Of a stretch of 14,575 nt of DNA, positions 1 through 7,178 are shown piece by piece (the stretch's first letter is position 1; the number at the start of each line of letters is the position of its first letter). The stretch is from positions 1 to 14,575 of the forward strand of contig CANQMF010000021.1 of the NCBI GenBank assembly GCA_947624915.1. The letters run 5' to 3'. The DNA is from an uncultured Bacilli bacterium. Its GTDB lineage: Bacteria > Bacillota_I > Bacilli_A > RF39 > UBA660. The translations under genes and the position numbers were made by a program. The notes beneath the pieces are model-generated. The model was not told the DNA's origin. It did not search any database and saw only the letters and a program-made list of their open reading frames with translations.

Positions 1-3
1 TAA

Positions 4-38
4 CAAAAAAAGAATTGGTACAAACTGTCCAATTCCTA
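4..38 (-). terminator. Intrinsic terminator, minus strand, left edge
   Basis: Read on the minus strand, GAATTGG and CCAATTC form a 7 bp stem around a 10-nt loop, followed at once by seven T residues. This is a good Rho-independent terminator for a transcript moving leftwards. It could end a long recX 3' extension or a separate short RNA, because no ORF with a start codon lies between it and recX. The GAATTGGACA arm sequence is repeated once more at 52-61. Confidence 0.6.
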
Positions 39-330
39 CATTGACTTTTTTGTCCAATTCTATATTACCATTTACAAGCGTCAGGAAAGTAAGTTATAAA
101 ATGATAAAAGTATGATAACAAATTAAAATCTTAATGACTATAATAGAAGAACTAGTCCTTTTTATAAGAACGTAGAAAAAAATCAATCTTAAAAGCAAAA
201 AAGCAAGTGGAATAACACTAACTTTTTCTACTTTACTAAAAAGATTACCAAAAATATTAAGAAAATATCAAATTTCAATTTTTAAAAAGTGATATGAGAG
301 AAGATTATAGATGGGTTACTTACACTCTAA

Positions 331-357
331 ATAGACATCACGACAATGTCTATTTTA
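331..357. terminator. Hairpin just after recX stop
   Basis: A perfect 10 bp inverted repeat, AAATAGACAT / ATGTCTATTT, has a 7-nt loop and begins a few bases after the recX stop codon. On the minus strand the T-tail is short and mostly inside the stem. On the plus strand a better T-rich tail follows. It is most simply a recX terminator, possibly working in both directions. Confidence 0.5.
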
Positions 358-360
358 ATT

Positions 361-1134
361 TTATTCCAATTCTGTTTTACTAATAAGTTCATTAACTTCT
401 GTCATGTCAAATCCTTTAGCATAAAGTTTTTGTTTTAATCTTCGTTCTAAATCCAAGCCAGAATACTTGCTAGATAGTTTAGTCAACAACTTAGTGTATT
501 CCCTTTCAAGCAATTCAAAATCATTAGTTGAATAATCACCCAAAAGATTGACAACTAGATCACGGTCATATCCCAGATTAACCATATCCATCAACACTTT
601 TTGTCTCATAAAGTATGTAGAATATTTATGATTATTATTCATCTTTTTAGCAATCAGCCTATTGGCTTTAGCTTTGATTACTTCAACATCAATCTTGGCT
701 AATTCTTCATCTATAATATCTAATGACAACTGATTATTAAGTAGATGTTCGCGAATCTTATCCGGTCCATCATTACTTAAATTTATAGCATCAGCAATAT
801 ACGATTTAACATAATTATGGTCATTTAATAAGTTGATCTTTTTAAGTTGTTCAATAATTTTAAATCTATCCTCATCCTTCAGATCAAACTTTAAAAGATA
901 TTTTTTTATTTCTTCTATGCTACGCATTCTTTTTAAAATATAATTAATCGTCTTATTATATGCATCATAATAATTTGTATCCTTTAATAATTTATCGTAT
1001 AATGATGGGTCAACATTTTTATTAAATAACAAATTGTACTTTAATAATACATCATCATAAGTTGTAACAAAATTATTATCAATCTTAAGTCTGTATTTTC
1101 CAGTACCTATTTTCTTTATTTGTTCTATACGCAT
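361..1134 (-). CDS. recX: Regulatory protein RecX
   Basis: RecX family protein, 257 aa. RecX proteins bind RecA filaments in the cytoplasm and tune recombination and the SOS response. The sequence is made of the three-helix repeats typical of the family: a basic N-terminal segment (1-50), then repeats with the Y-x-x-x-Y-x-x-x-I-x-x-x-L-x-x-R-x-x-S pattern near 54-80, the 'DDxxYxxxYI'-like segment near 103-113 and further repeats to the C-terminus around 240. The length fits Bacillota RecX, which are longer than the enterobacterial form. The ATG at 1134 is the only methionine upstream of the conserved region and has a GGTGATG element just before it. The gene stands alone behind its own promoter, which carries a LexA-like palindrome, and follows the terminator of the envelope operon. 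Family assignment is by sequence pattern; SOS control is inferred. Confidence 0.88.
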   Translation of the reverse strand: MRIEQIKKIGTGKYRLKIDNNFVTTYDDVLLKYNLLFNKNVDPSLYDKLLKDTNYYDAYNKTINYILKRMRSIEEIKKYLLKFDLKDEDRFKIIEQLKKINLLNDHNYVKSYIADAINLSNDGPDKIREHLLNNQLSLDIIDEELAKIDVEVIKAKANRLIAKKMNNNHKYSTYFMRQKVLMDMVNLGYDRDLVVNLLGDYSTNDFELLEREYTKLLTKLSSKYSGLDLERRLKQKLYAKGFDMTEVNELISKTELE

Positions 1135-1149
1135 TACATCACCATTATC

Positions 1150-1178
1150 ATTATACCAAACGTTAGTTCGTTTGACAA
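1150..1178 (-). promoter_or_regulatory. recX promoter
   Basis: On the minus strand a -35 TTGTCA (1173-1178), a 17 bp spacer and a perfect -10 TATAAT (1150-1155) are seen. The -10 ends only 15 nt before the recX ATG, so the predicted leader is about 8-10 nt and the partial Shine-Dalgarno GGTGATG sits at its very 5' end. Confidence 0.7.
1157..1170 (-). promoter_or_regulatory. LexA/SOS-box-like operator in recX promoter
   Basis: The site reads CGAAC-TAAC-GTTTG and sits inside a longer palindrome, CAAACG-N6-CGTTTG. It matches the Bacillus-type SOS box (CGAAC-N4-GTTYC/G) at nearly all fixed positions. It lies exactly between the -35 and -10, where bound LexA would block polymerase. No lexA gene is in the window, so binding is inferred. 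Confidence 0.6.
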
Positions 1179-1202
1179 GATATATATAATTTACAAAACT
1201 AC

Positions 1203-1230
1203 GAATAAAGGGATGAATTACTTCATCCCT
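1203..1230 (-). terminator. Terminator of the envelope/GGDEF operon
   Basis: On the minus strand AGGGATGAA-GTAA-TTCATCCCT forms a perfect 9 bp stem with a 4-nt loop, followed by a short T-rich tail. It starts 22 bp after the GGDEF gene stop and lies before the recX promoter, so it separates the two transcription units. Confidence 0.75.
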
Positions 1231-1251
1231 ATGAGTATGAAAAGGTTTAAA

Positions 1252-3285
1252 CTACTTTTCCTCTTTCATCATTAACTCTTTATTCGTTTTCATATCGAGT
1301 GTTGCTTCATTTACAGCGTCATCCAATGTTTTAATTGCATCATTTATAATACTATAACCAATTGCAGCTCCAAAACCATGAGATAAGTTTTTAAATTCAC
1401 GATTTAACTTTCGAATATAAGATATTGCTTTTTTCTCCTCGTACTTCACCATATATACTAGGAATTCATTACCATCAGTCCTAATTATCTCCGTATTTGG
1501 CAATTGATTTTGAATTAAAATATTTGCTGCCTCAGTGATTACCTTATCGCCTTCTTCACGGCCAAAATTATCATTAATATAAGATACACTATTTAAATCA
1601 ACAATAATTATTACTTGTGGATAGATTTCTGAGTTATCCCATTTTTCAATATTATCATTCAAATAAGTTCTATTTTTTAATGAAGTTAGACTATCAATAT
1701 ATCTTAACTTTTCATCTTTTGACAATTGAGATTTTTTATGTTTAAAAAGCTCAACAACCAATTTGCGAAGACGTCCAAAAAATTGACAAATCAATATTAA
1801 CAAAAGTAAAATTACTGCAATTAACAAGAAAATATTAAGCCCTTCATATTCATAAGAACTAACATAATCAATATTAATAACTAAATCTAAATTAGTATAT
1901 TCTAAATAAAAATTAAACAACTTCTTAAAAATACTATTGTTATTACTAACAACAAAACCATAATTTTGTAATTCCTCATAAATATAAGCAATATGGAAAT
2001 CATTTAGTTTACGTGGTTTGTAATACTCATAATTACTAAGTTCCATAGCTAAAATAGTATCTTTATTTAATTTGCCAAAGAGTTTTTTGTAACTATCATA
2101 ACTTTCAACCTCAATATTATGTTCAGTCAATAACTTTTCAATCTTACTATTTTTAAGGACAGATACCTTTTTACCAATTAAATAATTTAAGCTATAAACA
2201 GAAGCATTCTTTTTATTACTAGTAAGAAATACAATACTATCTTTACGTGGCATAACTGTCTTGTTATCAGTATCATCCAAATTAAAAGATGTATTATCAA
2301 AGTAAAAGTCTATTTTATTTTCATTCAACGCCGATTGTAATTCATTTAAATTAGCATATGCTGGAGCATAATCCATATCAATATTAGCAAAAGCAGCAAA
2401 GTCTTTTATAATAAAGTAATTTATTCCCCTTAAGGTTTTATGACTAGTATTGTCATAAACACCATTATCTATATAACCATAAGTATATACTTTTGAATTT
2501 AAATCACTCAGTTCTTTTTCTGATATATTTAAAGTTTCAATATAAGTATTAAACAAATTACTATTATATGATTTACTTAATTCATCTCTAATAAATTTTT
2601 TGAGCTCTTTTTCAATAATACCATTAAGAACGTTATTATTATCATCGAGATGTAACACATAAGTTCTTTCCATATCAAATATCTGATAAGCAATGTGTAA
2701 TTCATTAGCTAAAAGATCATTTAGATAAACTGACTTTAAACCAATCATACCATTAATAATACCAGAATTTAAAGCAGCTACCATAGATTCCTTTGTATCG
2801 TATGGTATCAAGTTCACTGTACTAGGATCAATATTGGCCCTTATCTGTTCTTCATCACTTTTAACAAAGCCTATTTTTAAAGTTGATAAATCAGCCATAT
2901 CATTATAAGTAACATTGTTTTTAGTAATAACAACATAATTATCTTTTAATATTTCAATATCGTTAGCATCTACATCTTTAACAGCTTCCACTACATAACT
3001 ACCATCGACCTCAGTATCATATTCACTAGCGTGCATAGTTATGCCTGTATTAGATGTAAAATAATCAATAAAATCAAAGAATACGCCTTTACCATCTAAA
3101 GTTAAAGCTGAAATACCTGTTGGCATATAAATATCAACAACTTCATTTTTATTATTATCCAACCACTGTTGTTCTTCTACTGTATAAGCGTATGGATTAT
3201 TCTTACCCGAAAAAAAGAATACCGAAGCTGTACCAAGGCCTATTAAAAGAACAATTATAGTAATTATAAATATCTTTTTTTTCAT
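1252..3285 (-). CDS. Tandem Venus-flytrap membrane sensor with degenerate GGDEF domain
   Basis: About 677 aa. Order of parts: an N-terminal membrane segment or uncleaved signal (about 4-23); two tandem SBP_bac_3-like Venus-flytrap domains outside the cell (about 35-250 and 255-470), the first opening with the 'EEQQWLDNN' pattern seen in BvgS/EvgS-type sensors; one membrane segment (about 484-504); and a cytoplasmic GGDEF domain beginning with DSLTSLKNR. The GGDEF domain keeps the first metal-binding Asp (IIVDLN), the IND and the EGD residues, but the signature GG[D/E]EF is DGNEF (1462-1476) and no RxxD inhibitory site is seen. Diguanylate cyclase activity is therefore doubtful, and it may act as a ligand-controlled signalling scaffold. 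The start is set at ATG 3285, preceded by GGGAG. A TTG six codons upstream would overlap the preceding stop. It is the last gene of the envelope run, 11 bp after the preceding gene. Confidence 0.85.
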   Translation of the reverse strand: MKKKIFIITIIVLLIGLGTASVFFFSGKNNPYAYTVEEQQWLDNNKNEVVDIYMPTGISALTLDGKGVFFDFIDYFTSNTGITMHASEYDTEVDGSYVVEAVKDVDANDIEILKDNYVVITKNNVTYNDMADLSTLKIGFVKSDEEQIRANIDPSTVNLIPYDTKESMVAALNSGIINGMIGLKSVYLNDLLANELHIAYQIFDMERTYVLHLDDNNNVLNGIIEKELKKFIRDELSKSYNSNLFNTYIETLNISEKELSDLNSKVYTYGYIDNGVYDNTSHKTLRGINYFIIKDFAAFANIDMDYAPAYANLNELQSALNENKIDFYFDNTSFNLDDTDNKTVMPRKDSIVFLTSNKKNASVYSLNYLIGKKVSVLKNSKIEKLLTEHNIEVESYDSYKKLFGKLNKDTILAMELSNYEYYKPRKLNDFHIAYIYEELQNYGFVVSNNNSIFKKLFNFYLEYTNLDLVINIDYVSSYEYEGLNIFLLIAVILLLLILICQFFGRLRKLVVELFKHKKSQLSKDEKLRYIDSLTSLKNRTYLNDNIEKWDNSEIYPQVIIIVDLNSVSYINDNFGREEGDKVITEAANILIQNQLPNTEIIRTDGNEFLVYMVKYEEKKAISYIRKLNREFKNLSHGFGAAIGYSIINDAIKTLDDAVNEATLDMKTNKELMMKEEK

Positions 3286-3296
3286 ACTACTCCCAA

Positions 3297-3779
3297 CTAC
3301 CAAACGAAGTCTTCGTTCGAACTACCATTTATTTCTTTATGATGTGTACCTATTTGTGGATAGTTTTCACTTTTGTCATTATCAGATGTTATAATTAACT
3401 GGATATCATAATATTTTTTCTCATCATCACTAAATACACCCAATAGCGCTTTTCCCATCTTCTTAACATTAGCTAAACTTTCTTTATCTTCAACATTAAT
3501 AACAACATCTATTAAATTACACTTTACTTCAAACTCATCTAACGACATTGTCTTATAATCGTTAAGAAACTTTTTAATTGTATCTTTACGATCACCTGCT
3601 ACTGGATAATCAGCTGTCACATCACAACGATCTCCATATACACTTGCTCTTGTATCCGGCATTAAATAAGATATAACCGAATATAAAAAGATAATAAATA
3701 TAATTATAATCACAAAACAAATACCTATAATTGTACACTTCTTTTTATGTGTCTTTATATAATTCATCATTTTATTCAT
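3297..3779 (-). CDS. Single-pass membrane protein of unknown function
   Basis: 160 aa, not recognised. A basic N-terminus (MNKMMNYIKTHKKK) is followed by one strongly hydrophobic segment (about 15-40) and an outside domain of about 120 residues with two cysteines, in YGDRCD and VKCNL, that could form a disulfide. The middle reads like a small alpha/beta domain (NLIDVVINVEDKESLANVKKMGKALLG pattern, given here as the region about 87-115). The C-terminus is polar. ATG 3779 has a strong GGTGAGGTG ribosome binding site. A perfect TATAAT lies 17 nt upstream of the ATG, so it may also have its own promoter. It sits between camS and the GGDEF sensor, 34 bp and 11 bp away, which suggests a partner at the membrane for one of them. 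That role is inference only. Confidence 0.8.
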   Translation of the reverse strand: MNKMMNYIKTHKKKCTIIGICFVIIIIFIIFLYSVISYLMPDTRASVYGDRCDVTADYPVAGDRKDTIKKFLNDYKTMSLDEFEVKCNLIDVVINVEDKESLANVKKMGKALLGVFSDDEKKYYDIQLIITSDNDKSENYPQIGTHHKEINGSSNEDFVW

Positions 3780-3796
3780 AAAAGCACCTCACCAAC

Positions 3797-3802
3797 ATTA
3801 TA
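3797..3802 (-). promoter_or_regulatory. Possible internal -10 element
   Basis: TATAAT stands 17 nt before the start of the 160-aa membrane protein gene, in the 34-bp gap after camS. The -35 region (TTTATT at 17 bp) is weak. It may give extra expression of the last two genes of the run. Confidence 0.35.
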
Positions 3803-3813
3803 CACTATTTTTA

Positions 3814-4842
3814 TTAGTAAATAAATATGTCAGCTGATGTTTCATTTGCCTCCTTTACAATATACGACTTAATATCATTCATTGCTTTAATTTCAACGAC
3901 TACTTTAGTATTATCAAAGTATTCCATTATTTTTTCACTTAATAATTGACTAATGTATAATAAATCACCATAACTATAGTAACTTTTCGTAACAGTAATT
4001 TCTAAATTAACTAAATTATTTCCTGTATAATGTCCTAAACCAGATACATATATATTTTGATCGTACTCATGAATACTTTTTGTTATTTTCTCAAAGTTAG
4101 TATAGTTATTCATATCCAGTTTTTGAACATTGGAGGTATTCATATAAAAATTTTTTTGATCTATATAGTTAAAATCTAATTTATTACCATCATCTATTCC
4201 ATAATATAAATAATTTCCTGAAGTATTACTCTCTGGCGAAGATTCGACATAAAGTGCCACCACAATAGTAATATCCGGTAAATCAAATTCATCACGTATA
4301 TATTCTACCAAATTTAAGCTAGCTTTCTTAGCTAAATCAATAACATCAGCTTCACTTAATGTAACATAATTATTATTTTTATCATAAGCATGATAACGAT
4401 TTAAAACGAGTCCTAATGCCATTCCCTTAATATTGCCATCACTATCTAAAAAATTTTTTTCATATATTCCACATATAACATTAGGCTTAATTTTATGTCC
4501 GTCAATCTCCCTTTCTTCAACCTTATTAAGATGCTTATCATCTAATAATTTTTTCAAATGGTCAATGGTTAAGTATTGTCCCTCCTGATAATAATATTTA
4601 TCAATATCAAACACATTAGTAGCTACTCTTATTAATTCCTTTTCAATCGTTTCAACATCAAAATCAACAACACTACTGTTAATCATATAGTCATTACTTA
4701 TACCTTTTTTATACGGTACATAAATTTTATAGTAAGCATCATTATACTTTATCGAGTAATTAATATTTAAATCTTCTTTAACTTGAGTACGACATCCTGC
4801 AAGAACTAAAATTACTAATAAAAGAAAAATTTTTTTATTCAT
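3814..4842 (-). CDS. camS: CamS family lipoprotein
   Basis: 342 aa. The N-terminus is a lipoprotein signal with lipobox LAGC, so Cys17 would be lipidated and the protein anchored on the outer face of the membrane. The body matches the CamS family (named for the staphylococcal precursor of sex pheromone cAM373; Bacillus YerH): the block DKYYYQEGQYLT near residues 79-90, the GMALGLVLN segment near 140-148, the ITIVVALYVES strand near 192-202 followed by GNYLYYG, and a C-terminal VVVEIKAMNDIKSYIVKEA block. The length is close to, slightly below, the usual 370-400 aa. The function of the mature protein in the family is not settled. The start is fixed by the signal peptide, yet no Shine-Dalgarno precedes it; instead a T-run and weak hairpin overlap the end of the preceding gene. 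The signal peptide also lacks an obvious pheromone-type peptide, judged by eye. Confidence 0.85.
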   Translation of the reverse strand: MNKKIFLLLVILVLAGCRTQVKEDLNINYSIKYNDAYYKIYVPYKKGISNDYMINSSVVDFDVETIEKELIRVATNVFDIDKYYYQEGQYLTIDHLKKLLDDKHLNKVEEREIDGHKIKPNVICGIYEKNFLDSDGNIKGMALGLVLNRYHAYDKNNNYVTLSEADVIDLAKKASLNLVEYIRDEFDLPDITIVVALYVESSPESNTSGNYLYYGIDDGNKLDFNYIDQKNFYMNTSNVQKLDMNNYTNFEKITKSIHEYDQNIYVSGLGHYTGNNLVNLEITVTKSYYSYGDLLYISQLLSEKIMEYFDNTKVVVEIKAMNDIKSYIVKEANETSADIFIY

Positions 4843-4848
4843 AATAAC

Positions 4849-4869
4849 AAAAAAGAAGTCTAAGCTTCT
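4849..4869 (-). terminator. Weak hairpin with T-run between ytxH and camS
   Basis: On the minus strand AGAAG-N6-CTTCT is followed by six T residues. It overlaps the ytxH stop codon and ends about 6 nt before the camS ATG. With a 5 bp, AT-rich stem it is at best a partial terminator or attenuator. Confidence 0.25.
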
Positions 4870-5303
4870 GTCGATGTTTTTTTACCTTTCTCTTCTTTTT
4901 CTAGTCTCTTTAAAACATCAGCCACCACAACAGTTGCCTTCTCTTTAATAGCTGTAGCCGTTTTTTCCATAACTGGTGTTCCCTTTTCAACAACATACTT
5001 AATCAAGTCTTCAGTCTTTTTAATAATAACATTAGCTTTTTCTTTGGCAAAAGCTAAAACCTTCTCTTTATCTAGCTCTGCAAGTGAAACTTTAATCTCC
5101 TCAATTTTCTCATCAACGTAGTCTCTAACATCTTCCTTTTTCAAATTTTTAGCTTTAGCTGCTAATTCATCAAATTTAATTTTTAATTCTGTCCTAGTTT
5201 CACTACCCTTTTTAGGTGCAAACAAAACACCTAAACCAGCTCCAATTGCTGCACCAGCAATAAAAGCTCCGACACGTTTCCTTTTTCCTTCACTCTTACT
5301 CAT
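4860..5303 (-). CDS. ytxH: YtxH domain-containing protein
   Basis: 147 aa. The N-terminal YtxH signature is clear: a short basic start, a glycine/alanine-rich membrane segment (about 11-28, GAFIAGAAIGAGLGVLFAP) and then the KKGSETR box. After it comes a long charged amphipathic region (about 35-147) with many Lys and Glu, likely helical. YtxH proteins are small membrane-associated proteins of Bacillota, several of them stress-induced, without a known biochemical activity. ATG 5303 was chosen because it opens the conserved domain and overlaps the end of the previous gene by 8 nt (ATGAGTAA), which suggests translational coupling. An in-frame ATG 19 codons upstream would lie deep inside that gene. 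A GAGAGG element stands about 11 nt upstream. The pairing with the DUF948-like gene is the usual context for this family. Confidence 0.85.
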   Translation of the reverse strand: MSKSEGKRKRVGAFIAGAAIGAGLGVLFAPKKGSETRTELKIKFDELAAKAKNLKKEDVRDYVDEKIEEIKVSLAELDKEKVLAFAKEKANVIIKKTEDLIKYVVEKGTPVMEKTATAIKEKATVVVADVLKRLEKEEKGKKTSTEA

Positions 5304-5580
5304 CTTCGTTTCTGCCTCTCTTTCTTCTAAAAACAAAATTAATAGCGTTAGATATTGCACCTATTATTTTATCGCTAATATTGGAAGCATAATCAGTAGT
5401 TCGATCAATAATATCAAACAAGCCATCAACCTTGATCATCTTACGGTTGACATCATCCAATATGATATCAACTTTACTCAATGTCTTAATTAATCTTATG
5501 ATAAAAGCAATCGAAAATATGATTAATGTAATTAATGCTATATACAAAATAATTGGTAATAACTCTTCTAAATTTATCAT
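5296..5580 (-). CDS. DUF948-like membrane protein
   Basis: 94 aa. One N-terminal membrane segment (about 8-32) is followed by the pattern L-x-x-VD-x-x-L-D-DVN-x-K near 36-48 and a helical stretch (about 52-80) with regularly spaced Asp and Ile, ending in a basic-acidic tail RRKRGRNEDE. This resembles the short DUF948/YtxG-type proteins that lie next to ytxH in Bacillota. The function is unknown; a coiled-coil membrane partner of YtxH is plausible. ATG 5580 is preceded by AAGGAAT and lies 2 nt after the stop codon of the previous gene, and its own end overlaps ytxH. The three genes are therefore almost certainly one transcript. Confidence 0.75.
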   Translation of the reverse strand: MINLEELLPIILYIALITLIIFSIAFIIRLIKTLSKVDIILDDVNRKMIKVDGLFDIIDRTTDYASNISDKIIGAISNAINFVFRRKRGRNEDE

Positions 5581-5582
5581 TT

Positions 5583-6488
5583 TTATTCCTTCCCCTCTTC
5601 ATACATTGAATCAATTAAATTAAATAGTTCATTTTCTGTTAATGGTATATCCGTTTCATCTTCCTTATGATTATGCTCAATTTTTTCCTTTTTATGATTA
5701 AACGACTCTTTTTTAAGTAATAAGTTATCAAGTTCTTTTGTCAGATCCATGGTTATTTCCTCTAACTCACGAATATTTTTTTCTTGTTCATTAACATTTT
5801 TAGTTAACTCATTAGTACTATTATCTTTATCATCCTCATCACGCTCTAACTCATCAAACAAATCAATATCATCATCTTGCCTATGTCGTTTCACACGACT
5901 CTTGTGTTTATCATCATACATTGTATCTTCCAAATCATTTTCTAAAGTTCCATATGCTTTATTTCGTACTTCATCGAACTTATCCTGAACCATTCCATCA
6001 GCCACATGAGAGGTACTAACTTCCTTTTTCTCTATAATATCATCTTTAGAATAATTCTTATCTAGAATGCCATAAATAGGTGAGATAATCGGTGTAGGTT
6101 TAAATGATGGCTTTTCTTTTGTTAAAATAGAGGTGCTCGTGTATGTACCCGTATAATGCCCACCATACGGCGTCTTTTTCTCTTCTTTTCTGACTTTTGG
6201 CTCACTTTCAACTTTCTTTTCAACCCTTTTAGGTCTTTCTGGCTCTAAATCAGCAAAATCATTTTCTGTAAAGAAAACTGGCGTCTTGGAAACATCCTCT
6301 TTGGGAGGCTCTACCTCCTTTTCCTCTGGTTTCTCCTCTACGAATCTCTCTCTTCTTGTCTCTGTTACTTTTTGTTCTGAACGTGTACGAATTGGTTCTT
6401 TTTTAATTTGTTCCACTTTAATTGGTTCTTCCTCTTCACTTTCTGCAGGCTCAGTAAATAAATCTTTAAATTTACCAAATAATCCCAT
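5583..6488 (-). CDS. Acidic, disordered protein with a conserved-looking SPIYG core
   Basis: 301 aa, function unknown. It starts with MGLFGKFKDLF, a possible amphipathic membrane-contact helix, followed by a Glu/Lys-rich low-complexity region (about 12-115) with no predicted fold. The one ordered-looking island is FKPTPIISPIYGILDKNY (about 128-145), which stands out as hydrophobic and specific. Then come a mixed charged region, an acidic stretch near 205-222 (DDDIDLFDELERDEDDKD) and a coiled-coil-like helix (about 226-262, NELTKNVNEQEKNIRELEEI pattern). The C-terminus (about 275-301) is again helix-like. No signal or membrane segment is seen, so it is cytoplasmic. This layout resembles cytoplasmic adaptor proteins that present short linear motifs, perhaps to division or envelope machinery; that is inference. 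The ribosome binding site is AGGAATGGTGA. It is 2 nt upstream of the DUF948-like gene and 22 nt after the lipoprotein gene. Confidence 0.75.
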   Translation of the reverse strand: MGLFGKFKDLFTEPAESEEEEPIKVEQIKKEPIRTRSEQKVTETRRERFVEEKPEEKEVEPPKEDVSKTPVFFTENDFADLEPERPKRVEKKVESEPKVRKEEKKTPYGGHYTGTYTSTSILTKEKPSFKPTPIISPIYGILDKNYSKDDIIEKKEVSTSHVADGMVQDKFDEVRNKAYGTLENDLEDTMYDDKHKSRVKRHRQDDDIDLFDELERDEDDKDNSTNELTKNVNEQEKNIRELEEITMDLTKELDNLLLKKESFNHKKEKIEHNHKEDETDIPLTENELFNLIDSMYEEGKE

Positions 6489-6510
6489 AATTTCACCATT
6501 CCTTTTACTA

Positions 6511-7116
6511 CTAATCTATAACTTGTAATTCTGAATCATTTGTTTGGCTTTTATCCTTAAAAAGCTCGTATTTTTCTTCACGATCATTAATCCTACTGTA
6601 ATCAGCAGTAAGCTTAATAATATCAGAGTTAAACTGAATTGTTGATAATATATATGCAGCATTTAGAACGACATCATTAATATCATTTTCTGATACTACT
6701 GATTCTATCTTAGCATAATTATACACAAAAGTAATATAATATAAATCATCTTTTTGCTTTATTTCCAAATATCCATCATGCTCAAATCCATCATCATGTG
6801 TTAATTTTCTTGAATAATACAACGATTTATTCTCTTCATATACAGTATCTATTTGTTCAAAGTAACTAATAGTGTCAACATATAAATAGTAATAATTACC
6901 ATCTGAATATAATTTTTCATTTAACTCATTAGTATCAATGTAAGTTACACCTCGCGGAACATAATATTTATATCCTCGACCTACTCGATTATATAAGCTA
7001 TTGTTCTTTGAAAGTATGACATTTATAATTGTATCTATACTACTTGTATTTATCCTAACAACAGAGCATCCTGCCACACATAATAATAGCAGAATACATA
7101 GGACCACCTTTTTCAT
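6511..7116 (-). CDS. Lipoprotein of unknown function
   Basis: 201 aa, family not recognised. A clear lipoprotein signal (MKKVVLCILLLLCVAGC) places Cys17 as the lipidation site. The mature part has many Tyr, Asp and Asn and reads as alternating beta-strands, for example YKYYVPRGV (about 49-57), NYYYLYVDTISYF (about 74-86) and LYYITFVYNYAKI, with a polar C-terminal tail of about 25 residues. The length and tyrosine-rich strand pattern suggest a small surface domain, not a binding protein of a transporter. ATG 7116 has a good GAGGT site. A perfect TATAAT stands 17 nt before the start codon, so this is probably the first gene of the envelope run, 62 bp after trmB. Confidence 0.8.
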   Translation of the reverse strand: MKKVVLCILLLLCVAGCSVVRINTSSIDTIINVILSKNNSLYNRVGRGYKYYVPRGVTYIDTNELNEKLYSDGNYYYLYVDTISYFEQIDTVYEENKSLYYSRKLTHDDGFEHDGYLEIKQKDDLYYITFVYNYAKIESVVSENDINDVVLNAAYILSTIQFNSDIIKLTADYSRINDREEKYELFKDKSQTNDSELQVID

Positions 7117-7133
7117 ATCTACCTCACAATCAC

Positions 7134-7139
7134 ATTATA
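7134..7139 (-). promoter_or_regulatory. -10 element of the envelope operon
   Basis: TATAAT lies 17 nt upstream of the lipoprotein ATG. The -35 region (TGGAAA at 17 bp spacing) is poor and the spacer contains a run of eight T. The predicted leader is about 10 nt, starting near the ribosome binding site. Confidence 0.45.
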
Positions 7140-7141
7140 CC

Positions 7142-7160
7142 AAAAAAAAGAAATTATTTC
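7142..7160 (-). terminator. Weak terminator after trmB
   Basis: On the minus strand GAAA-TAA-TTTC is followed by eight T residues, 18 bp after the trmB stop. The stem is short and has no G-C core, so termination is likely partial and trmB may read through into the envelope run. Confidence 0.3.
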
Positions 7161-7178
7161 CATATTTTGTAATAATAA

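Larger units (their letters stand above)
1..360. other. AT-rich stretch without a supportable gene
   Basis: This stretch lies downstream of recX on the minus strand. It holds two hairpins (4-38 and 331-357) and a direct repeat of TGTCCAATTC (28-37 and 52-61). Short open frames exist on both strands, for example a hydrophobic start-less minus frame around 95-285 and a frame running off the left edge, but none has a start codon with a ribosome binding site. It may be spacer, decayed coding DNA or the site of a small RNA. Confidence 0.5.

Noticed and set aside
1..90. Minus-strand frame of about 31 codons running off the left edge
   Set aside because: No start codon, and it coincides with a good terminator hairpin and T-run.
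95..285. Hydrophobic open frame on the minus strand
   Set aside because: It has no start codon or ribosome binding site, begins right after a stop and resembles no family I know; likely chance in AT-rich DNA.
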